Below are positions 1 through 5,119 of a DNA stretch of 5,410 nucleotides, piece by piece. Source of the stretch: JBLNDG01 sp050261415. GTDB taxonomy: Bacteria > Bacillota > Clostridia > Lutisporales > Lutisporaceae. A model generated the notes under the pieces. That model was not told the origin of the DNA. It did no database searches and saw only the letters and a program-made list of their open reading frames with translations. The first letter of the stretch is position 1, and every line of letters begins with the position of its first letter. The position numbers and the translations under genes are program-made. The DNA lies in contig JBLNDG010000192.1 in NCBI GenBank assembly GCA_050261415.1, positions 1 to 5,410 on the forward strand, read 5' to 3'.

Positions 1-281
1 GCCTCCACACCCTTTTACGCGTCACCCTGCCCATCATCGCCCCGGGCATCCTCTCCGGGGCCATGTTGGCGCTCACGCTGTCGCTCGACGATGTCATCGT
101 CAGCTTTTTCACCACAGGCATAGACAGTGTGACTCTTCCCATCTATATCTTCAACAAAGTCAAAACAGGGGTTTCGCCGGATGTCAATGCCTTAATCACG
201 GTCATTATTATAGTCACGCTACTTATCTTGCTCTTGATGCGGACATACGAGGCGAAGAGCCAAAGGAAGGGCCGGATTTAA
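1..281 (+). CDS. potC: Polyamine ABC transporter permease PotC, C-terminal part (5' end outside window)
   Basis: Inner-membrane permease subunit of a spermidine/putrescine-type ABC importer, which would pair with PotB, the ATPase PotA and the binding protein PotD. Only the last ~92 residues are present; the reading frame is open from base 3 and the first two bases belong to the preceding codon. The beginning reads through the end of the permease cytoplasmic-loop (EAA) motif, visible as VTLPIIAPGILSG. A membrane segment with the family-typical TLSLDDVIVSFF follows, then TLPIYIF, then GVSPDVNAL, which closely matches E. coli PotC (GVSPEINAL), and finally a last hydrophobic helix (about ALITVIIIVTLLILLLM) and a basic tail ending RKGRI. 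The natural-looking C-terminus suggests this gene is intact at its 3' end. The other pot genes would be expected to the left, because what follows it is debris and not potD. Base composition is clearly more GC-rich than the region after about 470. Confidence 0.93.
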   Translation, partial: LHTLLRVTLPIIAPGILSGAMLALTLSLDDVIVSFFTTGIDSVTLPIYIFNKVKTGVSPDVNALITVIIIVTLLILLLMRTYEAKSQRKGRI

Positions 282-283
282 GG

Positions 284-465
284 CTGGATACCATATCCGC
301 GTCAGAAATGGTTACGGCCGTAAGCGGGCGGGCTGTCACAGTGTAAGAACTGGCCACTGCCGGAGAGAGTGTGGTCAACCTTGCCCGGTAGTTCAATGGA
401 TATTGGATTCAGTGACGGGTGTATCTATATCACTTGAAGATCCCAGGAAAGTACTGGATGTCTAA
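284..465 (+). pseudogene. Decayed C-terminal fragment(s) resembling tungsten aldehyde:ferredoxin oxidoreductase
   Basis: No intact ORF exists here, but conceptual translation resembles the C-terminal domain of aldehyde:ferredoxin oxidoreductases, where a segment like AVTG-x(2-3)-T-x-EEL-x(3)-GERI-x-NL-x-R-x-FN is conserved. In the frame of base 284 I read SEMVTAVSGRAVTV, stop (344-346), ELATAGESVVNLAR, stop (389-391), FN. In the frame of base 421 a second TG-type motif appears, ILDSVTGVSISLEDPRKV, ending at TAA 463-465. The two motifs align with each other, so this may be debris of two copies or one rearranged copy. The fragment starts right after the potC stop with no ribosome binding site, so a deletion probably joined them. 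The family is known from anaerobes and oxidises aldehydes with ferredoxin. The assignment is from memory of the motif and covers a short stretch; it could be coincidental, especially the second piece. Confidence 0.45.
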
Positions 466-471
466 GCGTGA

Positions 472-508
472 AATTTTAGGAGGTGGTAAAATACCACCTC
501 CTAAAATT
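472..508. terminator. Perfect 17-bp stem-loop, likely terminator of the potC block
   Basis: Bases 472-488 are exactly complementary to 492-508, leaving an AAA loop (the innermost A-T pair may not form, giving a 5-nt loop). No clean T-run follows on either strand, although both arms end in AAAATT. It sits at the point where GC-rich sequence gives way to AT-rich sequence, so it most likely ends transcription from the pot side. The left arm contains AGGAGGTGG, a perfect Shine-Dalgarno sequence, and the right arm is therefore an anti-Shine-Dalgarno sequence. No start codon follows the Shine-Dalgarno at a useful distance, so a role in translation is unlikely. Confidence 0.6.
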
Positions 509-600
509 ATTGGTGCCAAAAACACAAGTTGTTAAATTGTAATGGACATACATTGATTCTATTTTGACATAGGCATTTACTCATTAAACTTTTTTAGACA

Positions 601-1851
601 TGGAAAGAGAGTATATTAGGGTTTGGCTTAGTTTTCGGCTTTAACTCAAACGTTCAAGCTTTAGAAACTCAAATAGATTTCAATGAAAATCCTTTCCTAG
701 CAGGTAAAGCAATTGACATAAATGATATTAATATCGATTATAAATTAATTAAGAAATTACCAACTTCATTAGGAATTGACAAGATAAATATTGATATTGA
801 TAGCCTCCATGACACAAATCCGCTAACCCTTAGCGATAAGAGTGTATTATTGTCAAAAGGTTATGATCCAATGAAAATAGATTCAATGGATAGGGGGGAC
901 TTCTTAAAACTTAAAGATACGTGGAACTTAAGTCCTGAGGTGATTAAGGCTGCGAAGGTAATTTATCCGGAATTAAACAATCTCGATTTGTCTACCTGGA
1001 CTTAAGGTAAATACTATAAATATAGTAAAATTAAAGATGATGAAAAATATAGACCTATGCCAGAACAAATTAATCAATTTAGAGGAAGAGGTATTACTCT
1101 AGCTGACGCAAGATACATGCTCAAGGATTTCAATAATTATCAAGCGATCCTGAATTTGTCGGATGACGAAATAAAAGAATATTTGCTTGGTTATTACAAG
1201 TTTAAGGAAACTTATGCAAAAACGTTAAAAGGAATAGAACGTAACAAAAAAGATTCCAATAATAAGGCCAGTTTTAGAATTTCAGCCACTTCTAAAATAA
1301 TTGATGGGGCAACCTATTATTATTGCTACGTTCCCGGATATGGATATGACTGGTTCCATGAAACTTCTCAAACTCATGTAGGAATTAATAGCGATATGTA
1401 TGGAGCGGATGCCCAGCAAATTTTTGAGGCAATTTATCCTTCGGGGGGGTCATATTACGCCACAAATATGTGGGGCACATATTCGCTGGCTCATACAGGT
1501 GCGCACGAAGGAATTGATTTTAACGGGACTCCAGAGGGCCAGAATTTACTGGCTGTTGTAGATGGGTCTTTAGGACAAAGAGACAGTACCTGGGGTCAGG
1601 TAGCAATCAGTTCTACTGAAACCACTCATGCAGTCAATTACAGAATTTTCTACATGCATATGGTGAATATTTCGCCTTACAGTACTATTAATGCTGGTCA
1701 AACTATAGGAAAAGAATCAAACGTAAATACAGATGGGATACACCTTCATTTACAGGTTTATCATAATCAATCCCAGACTTACTGTCATACCTCGGATGAC
1801 AATATACTATCATCTGACAGCCCATACAGTATTTTCTACACCTGGGTCTAA
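601..1851 (+). pseudogene. Exported M23-family zinc metallopeptidase, interrupted by in-frame TAA and lacking a start
   Basis: Predicted peptidoglycan endopeptidase of the lysostaphin/LytM (M23) type, acting outside the membrane. One frame runs from 601 to the stop at 1849-1851, broken only by TAA at 1003-1005. The first part reads like the end of a signal peptide (ILGFGLVFGFNSNVQA) and a mature N-terminal domain. Numbered from the Met at 1057, the catalytic domain holds H150 and D154 (HEGID), Y199-x-H201 and H229-x-H231 (HLHLQV), which are the expected zinc ligands and catalytic histidines. The Met at 1057 has no Shine-Dalgarno sequence, and protein-like sequence continues between the TAA and that Met, so the 264-residue downstream ORF is probably not an independent gene. 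At the 5' end no ATG/GTG/TTG is in frame; ATG 600-602 is in another frame and ends after 14 residues. I take it as a pseudogene with one nonsense mutation and a damaged start. A sequencing error could explain one defect but less easily both. Confidence 0.82.
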
Positions 1852-1868
1852 ATAATAGGATATTTAGC

Positions 1869-1898
1869 GGCCGGGATTAGAAAACCTAAATCCCGGCC
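1869..1898 (+). terminator. GC-rich stem-loop after the M23 gene
   Basis: GGCCGGGATT (1869-1878) pairs with AATCCCGGCC (1889-1898) around a 10-nt loop, starting 18 bases after the M23 stop codon. The following sequence is AT-rich but has no run of T, so it is a weak or imperfect intrinsic terminator. Its position between two plus-strand genes supports a transcript end for the M23 gene. Its presence suggests the M23 locus once had a complete transcription unit. Confidence 0.6.
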
Positions 1899-1936
1899 CA
1901 ATTATCTTGATATACCAGCTCCAGTTTTCTTTCCTT

Positions 1937-1965
1937 ATGACAGGCATTTCTCCCCTGTGAATAAA
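1937..1965 (+). promoter_or_regulatory. Possible sigma-A-type promoter for the lipoprotein gene
   Basis: ATGACA (1937-1942) could be a -35 element and AATAAA (1960-1965) a -10 element, with a 17-base spacer. This lies downstream of the stem-loop at 1869-1898 and about 80 bases before the lipoprotein start. Each box matches the consensus only partly, and several AT-rich hexamers nearby could serve as alternatives. Confidence 0.25.
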
Positions 1966-2007
1966 TATATAGATTCATTATTTTTAATAATTATTACTAG
2001 GTTTGAT

Positions 2008-2025
2008 TTCGATTTGACAATCGGA
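2008..2025. repeat. Short inverted repeat in the lipoprotein leader
   Basis: CGATT (2010-2014) and AATCG (2019-2023) are complementary around the loop TGAC; with a T-G wobble and one more T-A pair the arms reach 2008 and 2025. It ends 5 bases before the ribosome binding site. It could be a small leader hairpin or an operator half-site pair, but arms this short are expected by chance in AT-rich sequence. Confidence 0.2.
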
Positions 2026-2030
2026 TTAGT

Positions 2031-2039
2031 GGAGGGTGA
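2031..2039 (+). promoter_or_regulatory. Ribosome binding site that fixes the lipoprotein start at 2048
   Basis: GGAGGGTGA resembles the AGGAGGTGA consensus and ends 8 bases before GTG 2048. The earlier in-frame GTG at 2036 lies inside this site and therefore cannot be the start it serves. Confidence 0.75.
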
Positions 2040-2047
2040 TAAATATT

Positions 2048-3052
2048 GTGAGGACTAAAAAATCTGCATTTTTGATTTTTATACTATTGTTTAATTTATC
2101 ACTTTCATTGTTAAACGGCTGTGCCACTAATACCGGCAGCAATGAAACAATCCAAGACCAAAGTCTACATAAAGACTTGGACATTTATGAATATCAAACT
2201 CAGCTAACCAAGCTTGAGGAAGAGCTAAACCAGTTAAAGCAGGAAAATCAACGCCTTAAAGATAATCTGGTTGCCTTAACCAGGACTGACTATCAGTACT
2301 TTTTAGACAATTACTATTACCAGGAAGATGAAATTCAAACTATGTTAGGGTATAAACATTATAATGGTGATGAACCGTTGAGAGCACTACCTTATTCAAA
2401 TGCTCCGGAACTGAATAGAGGCTTCTCTTCAGAGGTAACGGTCATTAGTACTGTAAGAAATCGAGATAATGAACACTGGGCCTTAGTCGAGTTTCCTGCA
2501 GCTGAAAGAGGGAGAAACAATTATGGATTTCTCAAAGTTGAATATCTTGAAGATTACCTGTATACAGGTCAAGATTATTCTAAACTCGATCTTCCAATCA
2601 GCATAGAAGGAATTAAGATTGGAGAACCGTTAGAGAAAGCCATTGCTGCTTTAGGATTGAATTATTATGAGATAAGGGCCGGAGAGCGGGGTTTCATCCA
2701 TTATGGAGAAACTATCGGAAGCAGGGACAAGATGATATTAGGAAAAGGCATCGATATTTTCAACAATATGCAAACGCACCAAATATGGAGAATTCGAATG
2801 GACGGAGAAGGCTATGAAACCTCAGAAGGTTATGGTGCCGGAAGCAATGCCATGGAAGCGATTAACTACTATAAAGCCCATTATCCGATGGACGAAAATT
2901 TCCGCGACAGCTCTAATACAAAATATTGGATTTTCGAGATCGGCGATGAATTTGTTCTTAACTTGGAGATAAATACGCAGGAGTTGACCGAAGACAGTCG
3001 TATAAAAAGAATAGACATTGGGCCTAGGTCGCGGATTAACCCTCAGAGATGA
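2048..3052 (+). CDS. Membrane lipoprotein with coiled coil and SH3-like region, function unknown
   Basis: A 334-residue protein starting with GTG at 2048, chosen because the ribosome binding site is correctly placed for it. Residues 4-5 are lysines, 7-22 form a hydrophobic core, and LLNGC with Cys25 is a lipobox, so the protein should be lipid-anchored on the outer face of the membrane. Residues about 49-77 are a charged heptad-rich coiled coil (LTKLEEELNQLKQENQRL). Residues about 111-168 resemble a bacterial SH3-like fold, with ALPYSNAPEL at the start and WALVEF then YGFLKVEYLEDY at the end. The rest (about 185-330) opens with ISIEGIKIGEPLEKAIAALG, a pattern of the type GI-x-IG-x(3-4)-EA-x(3)-LG seen in several Gram-positive extracytoplasmic domains. 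I do not recognise a named family. The reading frame is intact, which is notable beside decayed neighbours. SH3-like domains often bind peptidoglycan, so a cell-wall role is possible but is inference only. Confidence 0.88.
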   Translation: MRTKKSAFLIFILLFNLSLSLLNGCATNTGSNETIQDQSLHKDLDIYEYQTQLTKLEEELNQLKQENQRLKDNLVALTRTDYQYFLDNYYYQEDEIQTMLGYKHYNGDEPLRALPYSNAPELNRGFSSEVTVISTVRNRDNEHWALVEFPAAERGRNNYGFLKVEYLEDYLYTGQDYSKLDLPISIEGIKIGEPLEKAIAALGLNYYEIRAGERGFIHYGETIGSRDKMILGKGIDIFNNMQTHQIWRIRMDGEGYETSEGYGAGSNAMEAINYYKAHYPMDENFRDSSNTKYWIFEIGDEFVLNLEINTQELTEDSRIKRIDIGPRSRINPQR

Positions 3053-3083
3053 TAAATCTGTTTTCTGCAAAAGGAACACCAAA

Positions 3084-3105
3084 TACCCGGGGCTTGTCCC
3101 GGGTA
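3084..3105. terminator. CCCGGG stem-loop between convergent genes
   Basis: TACCCGGG (3084-3091) pairs with CCCGGGTA (3098-3105) around a 6-nt loop. It lies 31 bases after the lipoprotein stop on the plus strand and 5 bases after the stop of the small minus-strand frame. Read on the minus strand it is followed by a moderately T-rich run (TTTGGTGTTCCTTTT), while on the plus strand no T-run follows. It could serve both convergent units and fits the minus-strand gene better. Confidence 0.55.
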
Positions 3106-3110
3106 GAGCC

Positions 3111-3344
3111 TTAAGTAAGATTGAACTTCTTCTGAAGTTCTTTGTATTTTTTCCTCAGTATATAAGTCGCATTTTTTAGTCCGCCAAAGATGACCAGATA
3201 GTTGTTTCAAGACCAAGGCTGGATCTCGATCCCCTTATCCGGATTAACGATGTAGCTGCGCAGTCCGCATAAGTTTCTTGCAGGACAAGCATAAGTAACA
3301 GATAACCCCTCCAAATTCGTATCGGTCTGGTCACTCTCCTTCAT
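3111..3344 (-). pseudogene. Small unrecognised ORF split by an in-frame TGA
   Basis: On the minus strand ATG 3344-3342 opens 45 codons, meets TGA at 3209-3207, then continues in the same frame for 31 more codons to TAA at 3113-3111. The first half includes TYACPARNLCGLRSYIVNPDKG, given here as TYACPARNLC then GLRSYIVNPDKG, with a C-x(5)-C pair, and ends IEIQPWS. The second half reads NNYLVIFGGLKNATYIL and then a basic, amphipathic tail (RKKYKELQKKFNLT). Both halves look protein-like and a stem-loop lies just beyond the final stop, so I take them as one former gene of about 77 codons. There is no good ribosome binding site before the ATG, and the frame is open back to 3374, overlapping the VanZ 3' end. 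I do not recognise the family. A pseudogene is the simplest reading; recoding of TGA as selenocysteine is possible in such anaerobes, but I see no convincing SECIS stem-loop after it. Confidence 0.45.
3123..3152 (+). terminator. Weak stem-loop plus T-run, possible plus-strand terminator
   Basis: GAACTTC (3123-3129) pairs with GAAGTTC (3134-3140) around a 4-nt loop, followed by TTTGTA and six Ts (3147-3152). It is read on the plus strand about 70 bases after the lipoprotein stop. The stem is AT-rich and short, and it also falls inside the minus-strand small ORF (its lysine-rich tail), so the match may be incidental. Confidence 0.3.
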
Positions 3345-3360
3345 TGCCAAATTGGATAAC

Positions 3361-3648
3361 TCATTTACCCTTTGTCAGGACTGTATGGATATGTTCCCAT
3401 ACCCCTTCCACTGTATCTTTAGGGGACATGCTTTTATAATAGGCCCAAGGAAGCATACGGAACAGGGCAAACTCCAAAAGTACACCTGTGATATTTAGGA
3501 TAACATCATTAACATCGAACCTCCGTGCAATATAGCCAGATAAGTTCAATATGTTTTCCAAAAACTGCAGGAATTCGATTGAGACAAAAAATAAGAGTCC
3601 TTTCCAGGCAACGGATTTCAGATTGCTGTCGCTTATAAAAACAATTCT
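3361..3648 (-). pseudogene. VanZ-family membrane protein, 5'-truncated
   Basis: The frame is open for 95 codons from 3648 to TGA at 3363-3361. It carries the VanZ-family (VanZ-like) hallmark: a helix ending VSIEFLQFL, then GYIARRFDVNDVILNITG, then a second helix (VLLEFALFRML). In the family the conserved pieces are E-x-x-Q, R-x-FD-x-DD-x-x-x-N-x-x-G. VanZ proteins are small multi-pass membrane proteins; the founding member gives low-level teicoplanin resistance, but most relatives have no known role. The N-terminal ~60 residues, including the first helices and the usual PFG-type loop, are missing. A TAA at 3651-3649 closes the frame upstream and the terminator of the next gene begins only about 40 bases further. 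The only in-frame start is a TTG at 3561 in the middle of the conserved block, so translation from it would give a useless fragment. I judge it the remnant of a deletion. Confidence 0.75.
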
Positions 3649-3689
3649 TTACATAGACGTTTTCCTTGTTTGAACTTGCTCTTTAGGAA

Positions 3690-3719
3690 AAGAAAGCCCG
3701 GGATTTCCCGGGCTTTCTT
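3690..3719 (-). terminator. Strong intrinsic terminator of the beta-propeller gene
   Basis: A 13-bp stem pairs 3690-3702 with 3707-3719 (core GAAAGCCCGGG / CCCGGGCTTTC) around a 4-nt loop. On the minus strand the stem is followed by CTTTCTTTTCC-type T-rich sequence. It lies about 53 bases beyond the TAA of the propeller gene at 3772. It also separates that gene from the VanZ remnant, so the two are not one transcription unit. Confidence 0.85.
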
Positions 3720-3771
3720 CATAATGTAATTCCCTTTTAGAACTATAAAGAGATATACTTATAGACTTTTG

Positions 3772-4968
3772 TTAGGGAATTAGTAACTTATCCATTTTGG
3801 TCTTGCCATTTTCTTTGCCAGATATGACTAAATGTGACCCATCGGGGGCCCAAGCCGGGGCCCAACCGTAAATTTTTACCGGTACAGGCGATTTAAGCAT
3901 CTTACCTTCTTTAGTAACAACCATGGCTTTTTCAAGATCCCATAATAATAATTTTGTGCTATCCTTTGACCATTTCATGACTTGCCCTGTACTTTCAGGA
4001 ATATTATAGGTTTTCATTGTGTTTAAGTCCAAAGTTGCGTTTTCAAATATTCCAGCAGATTTATCATCTCGGCGGATGAAAGCCAAGTATTCTTTATTAG
4101 GAGCCACTTGAGGATTTGAAGCTGGATATGAGATTTTGGTTGATGTTTTGTCGGTTAAATTAACCTTATTTATTCCTAAACGACCGTCAGGATATTCAAC
4201 TTCCATTACTAAATTGTTTTCATCAAGCCATTGAGGAGCCGGGGCATGCCATTCCACTATCTTATAGAAGGGCGTTCTTGAAATAACAGAGGATTTTAAT
4301 TCTCTTAGATCATATACAGTCAGAATATCTTCACCATTATCTCCCCATTTTTTATAGGCAACCTTATTACCGGATGGTGAAAGAGAGGCTAATTGAACCT
4401 TGGCTCCGGGTTCGGTAATCTGAATTGTGGTTAAAGAATCAGTATCCCAGACCACAATTGGATTGGAACAGATTAACATTTTTTTACTATCAAGGCTCCA
4501 TTCGAGGACAGGATCTTGATATTCAAAACGCTTATAGCCATTAACCATTGCCCCAGTATCAGTTACCAGGCCTGATCTAAGATTATAAATTAAAACCTTG
4601 CTAGGTAAATAACCTGAACCTGTCTCATCCTCTGATTCCAGAAATGCGATATTATTACCGTCCGGTGACCAGATTGTGGAATAGAGCTTTTTCTTGCTTT
4701 GATATATTTGGCTTGGAGATCCAGAGTTTGATTGCAGCCAGAGAGCTCCTGAATTAACTGTGTTTGATGAAAAAGATAACATCGTACCATCCGGAGAGTA
4801 TACAGGGTCTATTACTGATTCTTCAATAGATTCAGGGAAAGTGCCAGGATTGTTCTCAATAGGAATAGATATCTTATTAGCCATAGCCGTAGATTCGCTA
4901 AGACTAAGCATTAAAACTAAGGCAATCCCCGCAAATTTTAGGATGTTATGCTTAAGAAAAGTTAACAT
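3772..4968 (-). CDS. Exported beta-propeller protein (TolB/PD40-like repeats)
   Basis: A 398-residue protein. The start is ATG 4968-4966, because AAAGGAGG sits 8 bases upstream; the longer frame from GTG 4977 would begin inside the ribosome binding site. Residues 1-30 form a type I signal peptide: lysine/histidine-bearing start, hydrophobic stretch FAGIALVLMLSLSES, and AMA before Asn31, so the protein is secreted or wall-associated. About eight propeller strands of the PD40/TolB kind follow: DPVYSPDGTMLSF (near 56), IWSPDGNNIAFL (near 100), LEWSLDSKKMLI (near 157), LSPSGNKVAY (near 196), QWLDENNLVM (near 247), VAPNKEYLAFI (near 290), KWSKDSTKLLL (near 333) and AWAPDGSHLVI (near 373). Spacing of roughly 40-50 residues fits propeller blades. 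Such folds bind partners or ligands and no catalytic motif is visible. No other Tol component is nearby, so I do not call it tolB. The frame is intact, with its own terminator. Confidence 0.87.
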   Translation of the reverse strand: MLTFLKHNILKFAGIALVLMLSLSESTAMANKISIPIENNPGTFPESIEESVIDPVYSPDGTMLSFSSNTVNSGALWLQSNSGSPSQIYQSKKKLYSTIWSPDGNNIAFLESEDETGSGYLPSKVLIYNLRSGLVTDTGAMVNGYKRFEYQDPVLEWSLDSKKMLICSNPIVVWDTDSLTTIQITEPGAKVQLASLSPSGNKVAYKKWGDNGEDILTVYDLRELKSSVISRTPFYKIVEWHAPAPQWLDENNLVMEVEYPDGRLGINKVNLTDKTSTKISYPASNPQVAPNKEYLAFIRRDDKSAGIFENATLDLNTMKTYNIPESTGQVMKWSKDSTKLLLWDLEKAMVVTKEGKMLKSPVPVKIYGWAPAWAPDGSHLVISGKENGKTKMDKLLIP

Positions 4969-4976
4969 TAGGCGCA

Positions 4977-4984
4977 CCTCCTTT
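4977..4984 (-). promoter_or_regulatory. Ribosome binding site that fixes the beta-propeller start at 4968
   Basis: On the minus strand the bases read AAAGGAGG, a near-perfect match, 8 bases before ATG 4968. GTG 4977 begins at the last base of the site and is rejected as start. No clear -10/-35 pair stands out in the 150 bases upstream, so the gene may be co-transcribed with the one to its right. Confidence 0.85.
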
Positions 4985-5119
4985 TTCTAATGAACGCTCA
5001 ATAAGTAGCCGTCGTTTATTTCATACGCACCTGCATAACCATAGACTAAAATGTAATAGGGTCTGACCAGCTGTAGCATACAAGAAACCTGTTCATTAAG
5101 TATCAACTCCAGCCTCCAT

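Noticed and set aside
564..590. TTGACA (564-569) with TAAACT (585-590) as a promoter for the M23 gene
   Set aside because: The spacer is only 15 bases, the -10 match is weak, and transcription would start almost at the presumed start codon with no room for a ribosome binding site.
2014..2019. TTGACA before the lipoprotein gene as a -35 box
   Set aside because: A -10 box at the proper distance would fall on or past the ribosome binding site and near the start codon, so it cannot drive this gene.
2822..3082. Minus-strand ORF of 86 codons over the lipoprotein 3' end
   Set aside because: It lies antisense to a well-supported coding frame, has no ribosome binding site or recognisable motif, and is a shadow.
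3170..3206. SECIS element downstream of the TGA at 3207-3209
   Set aside because: Only a ~5-bp stem with a wobble pair and a 10-nt loop can be drawn, without features that would distinguish it from chance.
3176..3334. 52-codon minus-strand frame from GTG 3334, preceded by AAGGAG
   Set aside because: The AAGGAG is only 1-2 bases from the GTG, and the product is arginine/serine/leucine-rich without structure. The overlapping frame 3111-3344 looks more protein-like.
4590..4990. Additional ORFs on both strands inside the propeller gene (4590-4790 minus, 4760-4990 plus)
   Set aside because: They are shadows of the intact propeller frame, which has repeat structure, a signal peptide and a ribosome binding site.
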